A stretch of 64,000 nt of DNA, from positions 116,612,035-116,676,034 of the forward strand of contig OY987298.1 in the NCBI GenBank assembly GCA_963920635.1. Direction: 5' to 3'. Below, piece after piece: positions 10,999-23,278 of this stretch. The position numbers were made by a program, and so were the translations under genes. This DNA comes from Pseudeuparius sepicola (lineage: Eukaryota > Arthropoda > Insecta > Coleoptera > Anthribidae). The number at the start of each line of letters is the position of its first letter. The first letter of the stretch is position 1. The notes beneath the pieces are model-generated. The model was not told the DNA's origin. It did no database searches and was given only the letters and a program-made list of their open reading frames with translations.

Positions 10999-11290
10999 AA
11001 CAATGGGCAGTTTAACAATGTATAAATTACATAAAAGAAAAAGTTATAATGGCACTCAAAATCAACAAAAAAGTAGGTGTAGTAACCGTATTCACGTGTT
11101 TCATGCCATTTGTAATCGTCAGTAGTGGTGTAACGTAAACCGAATCAAAAAGATACCCATAATTTGGGAAGCAACATATTATTATGGAAGTCCAGGCAGG
11201 AGCCAACAGCACATTTGCAGCTTCAGTGAGAACATAACCTGGATTTGGGGCTTGTACTAACGTCGTGGCTATCTTTTTGGTTTGATTAAC
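10999..11290 (-). repeat. Hammerhead-bearing interspersed repeat, copy 1
   Basis: This repeat is shared with 32910-33130 in the same orientation. Examples are TCACGTGTTTCATG, the block GGATTTGGGGCTTG near 11235, and CAGGCAGGA near 11192. The copies are strongly diverged. Its minus strand carries the hammerhead-like motif annotated at 11085-11128. The open frame on the minus strand across it (11027-11371) matches no family I recognise. Confidence 0.6.
11085..11128 (-). ncRNA. Decayed hammerhead-like motif, copy 1
   Basis: On the minus strand the core reads CTGACGA (11116-11122) and GAAAC (11098-11102), with ATGGCAT next to GAAA and ACACGTG after it. The 3' stem I strand here is TACGGT (11085-11090). 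The 5' partner and the other half of stem II are mutated in this copy but preserved in the copy at 32951. See the finding on the combined ancestor. Confidence 0.45.
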
Positions 11291-12250
11291 TGATTGGAAA
11301 AACTGCGTGTGACTTAAAGTGACTTTACAGCAAAATCTAGATTGCATCTTAATGTAACCAAGCATAGGCACTACGAATGAATAATGTTAGGAAGTGAATA
11401 TGTTTTTGATTGAATAAACATAAAAATACAGAACGTGTCGATCACTGCAAATCTCCTATATTTTTTTGTAAAAAACATTTTCTCAGAAATCATTATAGAC
11501 AACACATATGACAAAGTTGCACTTATCAGAATATCCAAGCTAGAAACTCTAAAGGCGACATTTTTACATAATATAGAATCCTGTTTATCCCTTTATTATG
11601 ACACAGTATAGCGCTACCTAGCAGAAAAGTGCCGAACTTCTGTCGAGCTAGACTCGGGCGAGCCTCCGCGCAGACCAATACAAACAGAAAAGTATGGATT
11701 TACAGCTTAACAGCAGCTTTTAGCTGGGATCCAAACCACTCTATCGATCCGCTACACCTAATTGAAAATTGTGGCCGGCCTAGCGCTTTACAAACTCCTC
11801 CGCTAGGGTACGCTTCTTTACATTTTCAGCCACGAATAGAGCGCCTCCCTAAGAATTAATTGAAAGCCGTTTTATGCACAACGTGGAATTGGTAAATAAA
11901 AATTTTACGGCGCTATGAGATTATATCGGCCATGAAAAATAATGTTAAGACAACGGGATAAAACGCTTAATATAGAAGTTATCTAGCGTCCTGGGCGGTG
12001 TGTTTCCTAAGAGAATATACGACGTATAAAATGTAGTATGTTGGATTTGTTGCGATGATTATCTCTCTTAATGAAGAGTGGGGGTAAAGTCTACTTAAAA
12101 TATAGTTCACATTTCTCAGAAAACACAAGAGAATAATTTGTCAAAACTAATCATACGGTTAATTCAAGGCAATTGTGTATTTGTTTCTTCATTATACTAT
12201 TATTCTATCGCTTGGTGTCTACCTAATAATTTACTAAAAGAGCTATCCTA
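11291..12250. other. No recognisable feature
   Basis: A mildly GC-richer patch at 11630-11850 contains a short open frame without recognisable domains. I see no repeat partner in the window. Confidence 0.4.
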
Positions 12251-12252
12251 TA

Positions 12253-13293
12253 CAGGGTGTCCAACTTCAAAACTGTACAAATCCGCAAAATCTTCATTTT
12301 TGTAGATAATCGCCTAAACTTTTTTGTTTGAAAGGCCTTCAAAAACCTCTTCTTTTGACCTTTCTGTCACTTTCAAAATGCAAATCCAGGACCGGCTGCG
12401 ATTTGTTTATACTCCCGATTTTCACGAAAACCATTTAGCGAAACAGTTGAATGGTCAATAGGACCACTCAAGGTATTGGTGTGCAAATGTACAATACAAA
12501 ATATACAGAGTGTTCTTATCTGTGCCATCTCAAATTACTGAATTTTTGGAACTTTATACGGGTCAAAAATCGTGTATATCAAAACCGCTCCAACACTATA
12601 AATGAACTAAATCTAAAAAATACAGAAGCCTGCCAGTCAGTAAGTCCAATAGGAAACGCACAGAAAATGTATCATATTAGACAGTGACTTTGGTGAGAAA
12701 GGTCCAATAATTTAAATTGTATTTATTTGTTGGTTGGCATTTTGTAAAGTGATAAATTACTTTTGGGTTTATAATATTTTTTCAATGACTTCAGAGCAAT
12801 CCTGACCAGTATAAAGTTTAATAAAAATTCAGAATTTTGAGATGGCTTAGAGAAAAATACACTGTATATTTTTCTAGTAAATCTTTTCACACCAACATTT
12901 TGAGTGGTTCTGTTGACCATTAAACTGTTTTGAAGGGATTCCATGGCACATTTGACTCGCCAGATGTCTTTAAAATTCCCATTCTACTAAACTTTGACAC
13001 CCGACAGAATGGAACTTCCCGTATATTTTTTGTTCAACTTTGATATATGGGGGTTTTGGGGTGTTCTGATTAATGCTGCGGAGTCAGATTTTAAATAAAG
13101 AAATCGCTAAATGGTTTTCGTGAAAATCGGGTGTATAAAAAATCGCAGCCGGCCCTAGATTTGCATTTTGAAATTGACAGGAAAGTCAAAAGAAGCGGTT
13201 TTTGAAGGCCTCTCAAACAAAAAAAAGTTTAGGGGTATATCTTCAAAAATGAAGATTTTACGGATTTGTAGACTTTTAAAGTTGGACACCCTG
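12253..13293. mobile_element. 1.04-kb palindromic TA-flanked transposon (CAGGGTGTCC ends)
   Basis: The element starts CAGGGTGTCCAACTTCAAAA and ends with the matching reverse complement, with TA on each side (12251-12252, 13294-13295). The arms pair across nearly the whole length around a centre near 12770. Internal landmarks AACCATTTAGCG and its complement lie symmetrically at about 12430 and 13110. It has no coding capacity. It resembles Tc1/mariner-type non-autonomous foldbacks. A second, interrupted copy is at 8835-10940. Confidence 0.8.
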
Positions 13294-13295
13294 TA

Positions 13296-13950
13296 TGTTC
13301 TTAAAAATATCGCCAATTTTGAATCACACAGAATTCAGTAATTTAACTAACAGTTTGAATCATAAGCCTTCTATTTTAAAGATTTAGGTCTTCCGAAATT
13401 TCAGTGATTTAACAAACATATACCTACTCGTATGATTATAGTCAGAGAATAGTTTTAATTCAAAAATATTCTACAGTTATCAATACTGTTGATTTAGTTA
13501 AAAACAGGCGAACAGTTGTTTTTGAATTTCCTATAAGACTCATTACTGACACAAGGGCCAATTTTTAGGATTAATAACTCATTTTCGTATAATAATATAA
13601 CGAGAGTCTGTGGTGTTATTGGTGTTTGCCCAGAAAAAATACGAGTACAAAGCTGAAGCGCTCAAAATTTTTCCAAATAATGAGAACCCATTTTCACGAA
13701 TAATGTTTGCCCAGGGAAAACTGTACTTGAGAAAAATTGCATAGTATATACTAAAAGTCTCGGGTTGTATTTGATTAGGACATTTCACGAATTGAGAAAT
13801 AAGTAAGTATACTTTATTTCTTATACTAACTATAATTTATATAATTTCTGAAAAAAAAAATTCCTGATTTTTCGTTTCCAGATGTAGACATAATTAAAAA
13901 TAATAGGAAGTTTAAAAAGATACAGAACAGCATCACTTAATTATTAATTC
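13296..13950. other. No recognisable feature
   Basis: AT-rich. The open frame on the minus strand at 13579-13788 is not convincing. Confidence 0.4.
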
Positions 13951-14005
13951 ACAGCTTGGTATAGAGGTTAGCATTCTTGCTTGACAAGCGGGGGGTCCCG
14001 GGGGC
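13951..14005 (+). pseudogene. Truncated tRNA-derived sequence (Val-like)
   Basis: AGCTTGGTATAGAGGTTAGC resembles a D-arm with an A-box. It is followed by CTTGC-TTGACAA-GCGGG, a 5-bp anticodon stem with a 7-nt loop that would place anticodon GAC after T33. The expected T-arm and B-box after GGTCCCGGGG are absent. This is therefore a tRNA pseudogene or the truncated head of a tRNA-derived SINE. Confidence 0.45.
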
Positions 14006-15245
14006 ATATTTACGTTTCCTATACGGTCAACGCTACTCGTTGCGGCAGCCACCTAGGGAACGTAACGCGTTCTGATCGCTCCGTTTCCTAGACGGTAAGC
14101 GCAACGCTAATGTGCCTGCAAAGAAGGTGGCACCTAGAAAGCGTCCAGAGTACTCGTTTGCGCTAGCCTTATAGAAGACGAACTGCAGGTCTCGCCTCCG
14201 TTTCCTACACGATTATATCCCGATTACTGTAAGAAGTCCCGATTTGGTCAGATGACATTCTCCACAAAATCCCTAGGAATTCTTTGTTAACCATGGGTAT
14301 AACATTGGTATGTGTCTCAACTAGTTAATGACGTCACTCATTGATTTATGTTGTGAAAAGATACCCAAGTGATACGAAAAAAGGGCATAATAAAATAAAA
14401 ACCATATTGCAATCGCGATTATACGGCTACAAATAAAAATAACTATGACTACAACTCATTTTAATAATAATTTCAAACGTCATGAAAACACTTTCATTTT
14501 GGTATTTTGGTATAATCGCCTACTTGCGACAGCGTCTATGGTGCGTACTCAGGCAAATTTTATTTCGGTGTTGTGTTCAAAAGGGTTCAAACATTGGGCA
14601 GTGAAAATATTCGCGGGTTTTGTACGTTTCGTGAGTTTTACCGTTTTCTGTGTTCTTCTTGTTTGTGTTATTAGTAGCAATTCATTGTGCAAATAGGCTC
14701 GTTACTGACCTGCACTTATAACCCGGTTGCATTTTTTGCTGCATTGATGCCAACTTAGGTTGGCGAAATTACCAATTGACAGTCCCAGTAAGGACTTCTT
14801 AAAATAATTTTACTTTAGCACACTCGGTTGCGCTAGCCGTATTATAGGAGACGGAAAAATGCATCCAGGGGTGCGTTTCAGTTTCAGTTATTTTTAATTT
14901 TTTTCCCTCTCTTTTGCATGTTTTTAGAAGTTAAATAAATGACGGGACAGTTATCTTATGCCTGCAAATTGTTTCTAAAGAAATATGCATGGACTACTTC
15001 TAAAGGCCGAAAAACACGAGTAAATGTCAAGATGACAAAACGAAATCATTGCGACAACAAGCCAGCTGTAATTCATCGAATAATATTATAAAATAAAGTT
15101 TCTTTTTGGTTCATTTTTGACGAGTTAATTGGTCGAAAAATTATAAAACTAAGCTTTTCATTGGTTTATTTTTGATGAGGGAGATAGTAGACTTAATTTG
15201 AATACTAAAATTCCAGGAATAATTTGTTTTAATTACAATTTATAA
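14006..15245. other. No gene; repeated CGTTTCCTA-type motif
   Basis: The motif CGTTTCCTATACGG occurs in variants at about 14026, 14081 and 14200, and in inverted form near 14846 (TATAGGAGACGG). GCGCTAGCC occurs at about 14160 and 14831. This suggests an old inverted-repeat element but I could not define ends. The open frame at 14445-14696 has no recognisable domain. Confidence 0.35.
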
Positions 15246-15247
15246 TA

Positions 15248-15966
15248 CAGTCGAACTCAGCTATAATGACGATTGGATAAAACGAACACTCGGTTATAAC
15301 ATGCCGCATTTTCACCCCCGGTGCCTCTGAACTTGGTTATAACTAACTATCGAGGCATGGTTTCTGGCTGAAAGTTATTTATGGGCCGCCATGAAGTGTC
15401 AATTTCTAGGATTACTGTTGGTATCATGTAGGTATACAATTTCACCTAATAAATTTAAAAAAATAGGAGCTGCTATATTAGAAATTCTTAATAAAAATCA
15501 CCATATTCTTAATCTTGGAAATATATTTAATAAACCTTTATTTAAATATAAACTTCGTCAACTCTTCTTCCTCTTTTTCACTTCATTTGAAATAACTGAC
15601 TTCCAATCTATTTTATCACAGCATGGCTTTGGCTTTGCCGGGCACGCACGAGGTCCGTTCTGAGGGTTTATTCACTTGCTTCGATTTAGTGAATGCGTGA
15701 TAACTGCGTAGTGAATTTATATGTATCATTAAACATGTCCATTAAGTCGAAAGTCAATTTCTTTGTCAATAAATAAGTTGAATAAAGTTCGCAATCTGCA
15801 AAATGGTCCTGCAAATGCACAAATTTGTCGTGATCATAGACTCTGGCAATTGCCGAATAAAAATGTTCAATTAACAAGATATATTTTTGTTGGTATTTTA
15901 TGACGAACTCTGACGCATTACGAACCAATTTCACGGTTAGAAGTTCGTTGTAACCCAGTTCGACTG
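15248..15966. mobile_element. pogo-like Tc1/mariner element remnant
   Basis: The left terminus CAGTCGAACTCAGCTATAAT and the right terminus GTAACCCAGTTCGACTG form imperfect inverted repeats of the CAGTCGAAC...TTATAACGAAC type known from pogo-like elements. TA flanks both ends (15246-15247, 15967-15968). No transposase motif was recognised in either strand of the 719-bp interior, so it is non-autonomous or deeply decayed. Confidence 0.6.
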
Positions 15967-16218
15967 TAAACCAATATAACAAAAACTAATATATATAACT
16001 GCCACAGTTTTCTAGTAATATGTTTTTCATTTATTTATGTCTTAATTTTATATCTAACTACGTTTAAAGTAAAATAATTTCGGACAATTTTGTTCGATTC
16101 TTTTAAAAGCTGATCTGAGCCAGAGTTTCCACTGGACAGAAATTCTTATTAGTGTTTTCAGGTAAAATTATTATTAAATTACTTCAATACACGGTTTTGC
16201 CCTCATTTCACCTACAGT

Positions 16219-17439
16219 CAAGGCCTACTATAAAGACAGGCCCTGGCGCACAAAAATCACGTGACCATCTTAGTCAGACGTTACATGTTATTTTGTCACA
16301 ACTGAAAGCGGCAGCTTGGGTTTTAGAAGTTTTCAATGTTTAAAGTGTTTTTAAACATCTTAGTTTATATTTTAGAAACAAGTTTGTGTCTAGTGCGCGT
16401 GTGTCCTGGCGGAGGAGAACCGCCCAGGTGTTATTATGGCCTCTGGGTGTCTGGGTGGGAGTTGTGCCGTCCAAGAGTATTGGTGCCGCTCGCACCGACG
16501 CGACGCGACGCGTGAGCGCTGTAAGGGGAATTCTCCCCCGAACCACAGAATAGGGAACCCGGAATGGACTATTATGGACATGGGACAGTATTAGACAGTG
16601 GAGCGTAGAGCCTGAGGCACAGAGGGGTGAACTGCTTACGGGAGATCCGCGAGTTCAGACGGTCCGGGTGGCTGGAAGCCGTTCCCGTTGACTACGTTCG
16701 GGTTTGTGTATTTATTGTATTCACCATTTACCTTGTGCGAAATAAATCAGTGTTGTAACGTACTCGAGGATTTTCGTTGTCGACCTACGCCCTGATATGG
16801 TCTTTCACGCTGCCGATCAACTGAGACCTCGTCAATATTTACAGTATATCTATGAGGTTAGTTTTCATGTTTATTTCGTAAAAAATAATCTAAATACCAA
16901 ATATTGGGTCTGTTTATATTGTATTTAAACATATTAAAAAAGCCAGGAAGAAAGTGTCGCCATAACAAACATTTGTTTTGCCTCGGGATGAAAATTTCCG
17001 CCAAAAATGGATTCGTCAAATCCCAACTGAGATTTAATTTCTAAAAAACCCTTAAGTATGTGTGGCTAACACATTTTCAAGAAAGTGAAACAATAATTAA
17101 AGTGGGAGGAAAATACCTATAGAGAATATCACCTAAGCTAAAGGAAGGTGATGTCCCAACAATTTTTGAGAATGTGCCAAAATATTGTGAGTGCAGTGCC
17201 GTTTAACTCTCAGCCTAAAACAGCTGAGGCAGGTTGAAAATATTGAAAAAACAATTAGAGAAAGCTTGGATGCACAAAACCAATAATGTAATAGATGAAA
17301 GAAAACTCGCCAAATTGTTACGAAATTTGTTTTTTTCTACTTATCTCCAAAAATGCCTTTCATTATATAGAACTAAGTTGGTCACGTGACTACGCGATTA
17401 TGCGTTAGCGCCGTGGCCTGTCTTTATCGTTGGCCTCGA
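16219..17439. mobile_element. hAT-type non-autonomous element with exact 8-bp duplication
   Basis: AAGGCCTACTATAAAGACAG on the left matches the reverse complement of the right end (CTGTCTTTATCGTTGGCCT), followed by further similarity through a CACGTGAC block. CCTACAGT lies at both borders (16211-16218, 17440-17447), an exact 8-bp direct repeat as expected for hAT transposition. The interior carries a GC-rich LTR-like block but no transposase. Confidence 0.65.
16380..16800 (+). repeat. LTR-like GC-rich block (possible solo LTR)
   Basis: This block is clearly GC-richer than its surroundings. It ends with AATAAATCAGTGTTGTAACG, resembling the polyadenylation signal and R-U5 part of an insect LTR. 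Its boundaries and target duplication were not found, so it could instead be a captured exon or another repeat. Confidence 0.3.
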
Positions 17440-17447
17440 CCTACAGT

Positions 17448-19350
17448 GGATAATGGATAGTAGGTATCACAATAAACCTGTTTCATATATACAGGGTGCT
17501 TCAAATTTAAATCCAACCACTTTTAAGTCATGAAGCCGTATTTTTATGAAAGACAAAACATGAGCTAATGCTTTGGGATTGTTCAAGACAAGCTTCGAGG
17601 ATTCTACAAATTAAAGACAAAAATCTTGATATTTATATGCAGTTAGTTTAAAATGGAAATAAAAATCCAATGACTATGCTGTGGACTAGTGGATTTGTAC
17701 AAGACACACAAAAAATGAGGAAACAGGAGTTTGAACAGAAATTTACGAGATACTGTCTACCTACTGCGGCTTCTAAATTCCAGCACTTCCAATTCTCGCC
17801 AGAACCACCGCATTGGCCATACACAATAATATCGCCCCAAAATGAAGGAACGTTTTAGATACTGGGGCAAAGATCAACTGAGCAACACAACGTTGTCATA
17901 TCAAATTAAGGCCTCCTGACATTAAGGCTTCGTGGAAAGTGGAGCTCACGTAATGCTTTTCTACTCAATCGAGTTGGAATCTACAAACAATTTGAGAATC
18001 AAAAGCCAATATCGGCCAAACTAATCATTACTCATTTACCACAGTAAGACCGAACTCAGTACTTTCATTTTTTGCGAGAAAGCAGCATCTAATTATTACC
18101 AGCTAAATTTGATTATTGAATGCTTTGGAAAGTTCGTCGTCTAGCAGAACTTGCGTTAAAGGGAACTTTGGGCAATACTAATTTCCAGAACGAATTATTC
18201 CAAAACTTTCGTTTAAAATTTAATTAAATCGAAAGCTCTGGAATTTAAATTCCGCTATTAAGCCAAATAGAATTTAACCGTATTTTCCATTAACATATAA
18301 TAGTCTTTCGCTGGGCGATATAAATTTAATTGCTCGCAGTTGTAATGTAATCGGTTTACCCGCAAATATTTTATAGAGTAGGTAATTCAGTTTTTCGGTT
18401 TATTGCAAATTGCACCGATATAATTTTAAGGCAAGCTTAAACTATATTCTAATGGAATTACTTTATACGTTCTAAAAAATAAATTTGGGTTAAGAAATGA
18501 AATTCGGTGGACAAGAGGCAGTGGAGGCCCTTCATTTCATATAAAGTCTTGATCGCATCAGATCGAGCGTATAGATATTTAAGAATGGTAGGGAATCACA
18601 GATGTTTCACTTTAATATAGTGGTGTAGTTTAAGAGATGACATTATTTAAAGTATGTTGTTAGGTAGAAATTAGTCATATCGCGGGAATCTGAAAATATT
18701 TGAGACTACTGTTCGGTATACTAATCTAATCTAATAGACCGTGAGATAGGGTACCTACTGTTGAGTGGAGTCATTTTTTTGGCTGGCATTTTGAGAGCTG
18801 AATGTGGCTAGCTAGCTCAGGGTGGTTTTAATGCCTGCCCTCCGTTCGAAAATTCGGAAAATCCATTTTCATTTACATGAAACATTTTTTTTATGATCTT
18901 AAATTGTCTGGCATTTGAATAAAAGATTGAAATTGATAAATATTTCACCAATATGCGAGACGGTTTTCAATGGTCGAAAAGGTGGGGGACGGGGATTAAC
19001 TTGCAAAAGAAATGTACAATTTTCCACGTTTTCTTTTTGTCTAGCAATCGAGATAATGAAAGGTTTTGTTGGAAAAATAACGCTGAAAAATTACCAGACG
19101 GTAATCACAGTTCCAAACGGAGGTTCCCGAGGAAAATTATGCGAAAATTTCGGAAAATTATCAGCGATTTCAATTTGTCTGGGAGCGCGGTAAATTAAAG
19201 ATCACACATATTATATTTATGACTAATTTTAATTTGCCAGATGGATTGGAAACTGGAAACGCGGTGCCAGACGAAGGAAAATTGACAGAAAAAAATATGC
19301 CAGACTTTTAGCACCAAAATGAATATGTCATATTTCGAAATACTGCACAC
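17448..19350. other. No gene; lone CAGGGTG terminus and a tRNA-like trace
   Basis: TACAGGGTGCTTC at 17491 matches the end type of the palindromic family, but no partner end is visible nearby. At about 18808-18860, TAGCTCAGGGTGG followed by CGTTCGAAAATTC resembles A- and B-boxes of a tRNA-derived repeat, with the middle too short for a tRNA. Confidence 0.35.
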
Positions 19351-19354
19351 CCCG

Positions 19355-19585
19355 GTTGCAGGGAAGAATCCCGGTCGTACGCGCCACGAAAAGAAATACG
19401 CTATTACGATGTGATGACGTAGTGACGTTTCGCGTCGCCAGCTGACGGGCCTTTATCACTGCGACGGTGCCGATCCACCTCGTCGTGGTCATCGGGCTGG
19501 GTACGCCGTTGGAATGAAATTATCAGTTGGGGAAAACCAAGAGGTCCCTACGGTGTTTGGGATCGCACCGCTTCAAGTGTGCGGT
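19355..19585 (+). promoter_or_regulatory. CpG-rich block, candidate promoter / 5' exon
   Basis: About 230 bp are rich in CG dinucleotides in an otherwise AT-rich window. They contain TGACGTAGTGACGT, similar to paired CRE/bZIP sites, and end in a strong splice-donor match (GTGTGCG followed by GTGAGT at about 19584). No long open frame and no repeat partner in the window are seen. This fits a promoter plus 5' untranslated first exon on the + strand, but a downstream coding exon was not identified. It could also be an unrecognised repeat. Confidence 0.35.
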
Positions 19586-19589
19586 GAGT

Positions 19590-21840
19590 GTTTTATTCGT
19601 ATTTCCGTAAAAAGGACAACGATGTGTAATACCTACGTGTTCGCGGCCATCGTTTAAAAAGTAGTTACCTAGTGCTTTTTGTGATTTTCAAGAGAATTTT
19701 TGGATAATAAACACAAGAAAAGAGTATACGACACTCGCAAGGAAAATCATTGAGGATCTGAAAGGTAGTTTTTTGCATGCTATTCGCTAAAAGAACCATT
19801 AAAGCTTTGTCCAAAAATTAGTTGAACGACTAGTCCTGAAATACTGTGAAAGTGCTATACGTCTGACAACGCTGCACAAGGAAATTGGGGGACTCGGCCT
19901 CAGTCCCAGCTGGTTCCGGCAAGGTCAAGGTCGCCTTGCTGTCGCGTCGGAAATAGGGGTTTTAGTAGCGTTTAAAAAATACATACCTAAGTATTTCTGA
20001 CGTTAATACACACTTTAGAAAAATTTTAATTGAAGATTCTTAACAAGTGCATTTTTCCCTACCTGCCCTTAAAATTAATGTACTGATAACCGATACACCC
20101 CGTAGTGGTCTTATTTTATCTAAATTTCTATTTCTAAGTTCAATTTCAAGATTTGCGTCAACTTTCTTACCAAATATCTGATTGAATTGACAACAGGATA
20201 TTTTTCCTTGATCGATAATGCGCCGGGGAGATTATAAGTGGAAGTCTCCCTTTTAAGGATTTTAACACTATATCAATTCTTTTATAGCAACGAAAATAAT
20301 ATCCCTGACGCTGTACATGTTGGGGATATGGAGGGGATTATTCCCAGGAGACTGTAGCAGTGCGCTTAGAGTCTGGTATTAATAGTGCCAGAGACTGTAA
20401 AATCTACATCTGGATGCGAGCGTTGTGAATATAAAATAAGTCGAATGTAATATTCTCCCCACGTTCGCAATAAAACTATGTTACCTTATATATCTAACCA
20501 TAGGGAAATGGAATCATGTCGGAATAGAGACGATAGTTATTTTTCAAGTTTGCCAATATGCTTTGGTGCTTTGTAAGTAGATTAAATTGTTGAAACCTTA
20601 TATCTTTATTAGATATGAAGCAAGTATATTGAAACGGCTTGATACATTACCAAAGTCTAGAGAATACTATACATTACTTCAGGAGCATCGAGGGAGTCGC
20701 ACTTTTCGCAAAGTCTAAATCCCAGGAGGTCCACCTTCCGTTACAGCGTTGTCTCGCCAGGTCCACTTTTGATATAACACCGTTGTGTTGCACAGATGAT
20801 CTTCGAATCAGAATCTAAAATGTTCCTTCTTTTTGCGGAGATTTCCTTTCAATGTGCAGTTATTATACGATGTTTTGTTTTTAGTATCTCTAATATTTTC
20901 TATTCCACGCTTTAGGAAGCTTACCTATAGAATGAAATATTCATGTCATTTTATAACTTGTGTCCTGTCGCGACAAGTTCAAAACTGCCATTTAAATTTA
21001 TCGTCTCAGAAAACATAAGTATGTAGTTATGTAGCTTTTCAGCTCGATAGTTCCGAAAGTAATGCATAATACCTATAATATGTTTTTCATATTTTTACAC
21101 ATCCGATTTATTTTATATACAAAAATGGCTCTAATAAGTAACAAATGTTTGTTAATTTTGGATATAATAAACTAGAAATCCTGTTAGATCTAAATCCTCG
21201 TGCTTACAGGATGCGATTATTATACCTAATATTATGAAAACTCAACCAAAATGGCTCCTTTACTTTTGTGTCAGCATACAGCAACGTAAACCAAAACTGA
21301 TTGAGAACTGCAATGAGATTATTATCTTTTGGTTCAACTGTATCTGGCCCTCTTGTGAATAACATATAACTTTACCGAATGACAAGTAACAATAACGGGG
21401 TAGGTTTCATTACAATACAAACCGAATTGGGCAATGAGGAACCCAGAAAATGAAACGTTACTAATGGAAGTCCAGTCGGATGGGTTTCCAGAAAATCAAT
21501 TAAAATTAATTTGATATTCGGTTTCCCTGGCCGATTTTGACCTTCAATACCTCCTCTCCATTATTCGCTTTGTTTGAGTTGGCGACACAACATACAGACA
21601 GGTATCAAATTAGTAACACCAACATGTTTTATGCATTTTAGAGTAATTAAAGGCAAACAGATGAAACATAGGGTCATATTAGTTTCTTTCATATTACTGG
21701 AAATTCTAAGAACTTGTTCAATCATACCAGCTCAGCATCAGTTTTTATTTGTTTCAAAATTTCTATTAAAATGGGAAAATCTACCTGTTTTTTGTATAAT
21801 AGGCGTTGTATGAGATTTGCCTTAATTAGATACAACACCT
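19590..21840. other. No recognisable feature
   Basis: If the block before is a first exon, this would be intron. A 43-bp segment at 21806-21848 recurs inverted at 24816-24858. I see no coding family. Confidence 0.4.
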
Positions 21841-21846
21841 TCCCTA

Positions 21847-22995
21847 CCGTTGTCTTCGAGAATTATTATCTAATTTGGTTGATATTGATATTAAGTAGAT
21901 CAGAATAGTGTCCCAACTATCTTCTGGTTGTTTAAATCCCTTTAATACTCGTGTGATACGATTGGTGTCATTAATAAGTTTGCGAAGTTAACTAAATGAT
22001 TCTTTTTGAATTGTTTGCAGTTCAAATAACTCACGTACATGATTATGAATAATAAGTTTATCATTTTGGTAACGTTCTTTTAACAATTTCCAAGCAATGT
22101 CATAGTTAATTTTGGTGACTTCTAAAGAAGCTATCGCCCCCTCAGCGCCATCTCGCAAACATGATTTTAAATAATAAAACACGAAAAGATTTTTAGTACC
22201 TGCAATTATAAATACAATAAAGGATGTTTAGTGGCATATCAGGTAAAGGATATCAATTGAAAAAAATGCACTCCAGCCGGAACTCGAGCCAGGAACTCCT
22301 ACTGTGGCCGTAGGCACTTAACCAACTAAGCTACCGGAGATACGGGTTCCATCGGCTAGGTGTTATTTATTCCAGTTAATATATAGTTAGTAGCGGTGAG
22401 ATGTAGGAGACTTCGGCGTCTTCTACAGCTACTAGAAGGGGTTAGAGGTTGTAGGGTAACCATTCATTATTGTTGGTTATGTGAACTTCCTATTTTTTGT
22501 TTTTGAATTTCATTCAAACCTTCATCTTTGTGTAGTAAAGTAGGTATATCAAAAGTGTCCTGAAATTGCAACCACTTGTCCATCACTAAACGTAGGCAAA
22601 TCAATAACTAGTAGTTTGACACCACGAAATTCTGGTATTGTTAATGTTTTTTCTTGCGAATTTGATTTAATATAAAGTTCGGATGATTGTGATCCATGAA
22701 AATTATTATTGGCATTATTTAATAGTGCATTTAAAGCCTTTCCTTTTGATAAAATCTCATGAAATGTTTCTTCGAATGCTGCTAACTCATTGTCGTACTC
22801 GAGGAAATGTGTTTCATCATCATCAAGAGTTAATAAGTCTACATGTAAAGCATTGAAATTATCCAACAGAGTTTTGTTGACTGTAAACGAGATGCTAATT
22901 GACTGATAAACTTTGTGGGATCTTTTTCTACATTTTCAATAAAAGTTTTGAATCTGGTTAATTGGTCTTTTAAAACTGACTTATATGATTTGTAT
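21847..22995 (-). pseudogene. BEL/Pao retrotransposon gag fragment, interrupted
   Basis: On the minus strand, pieces in order resemble BEL/Pao Gag: LKDQLTRFKTFIENVEKD (about 22960), then a frameshift into LDNFNALHVDLLTLDDDET and LAAFEETFHEILSKGKAL, then IDLPTFSDGQ, a second frameshift to WLQFQDTF, and GLNEIQK (about 22500). After an insertion of about 315 bp the protein resumes with FYYLKSCLRDGAEGAIASLE, YDIAWKLLKERYQNDKLI and, in another frame, LRKLINDTNRITRVLKGF with SWDTILIYL. Protease, RT and integrase are absent. Stops and frameshifts make it dead. The order and phase of the pieces strongly support the family. Confidence 0.8.
22269..22340 (-). pseudogene. tRNA-like sequence within the insertion in BEL/Pao gag
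   Basis: The minus strand folds as a cloverleaf of 72 nt. The acceptor stem has six pairs of seven, the D-stem is GCTT/AAGT around AGTTGGTT, and the anticodon stem CCTAC/GTAGG is perfect around a 7-nt loop. A T-arm with loop CTCGAGT has four of five pairs. The loop GGCCACA would give anticodon CCA but has G instead of the universal U33. A run of T follows at once (TTTTTT), like a Pol III terminator. G33 and the T-arm mismatch argue against a working tRNA. It is more likely part of a SINE-like insertion. Confidence 0.5.
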
Positions 22996-23278
22996 TTTGT
23001 TTAACCTGTATTTTTTTATGTTTATGCTATGATTTATCAAATTTACGATATTGAGGATATCGGATATCGGTGGTACACATTAGTAGTTGACATTTAATGA
23101 AAGATTAGTAGTTGTCTGGCCGGCAGTCGGCACAGAACAGAAACACAAGTCACACGCACACGCCCTTCGCGCCGCAGGCTTTAAAACCTAACCAAACCTG
23201 CGCCGAACTTAAAACCAATCTGACCTGAATTATATGCGCCTGGCCTTCTGTTTTCTACTGTCCTTCATATACGCCATG

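Noticed and set aside
11027..11371. 114-codon frame on minus strand
   Set aside because: It spans the hammerhead-bearing repeat. The homologous region at 32910 does not keep the frame, so it is unlikely to be coding.
15686..15982. 98-codon frame on minus strand within the pogo-like element
   Set aside because: No transposase motif such as a DDE or CENP-B-like helix was recognised, so coding is not claimed.
18808..18860. tRNA gene or SINE head
   Set aside because: A- and B-box-like words are present but their spacing is too short for a tRNA fold and no anticodon stem forms.
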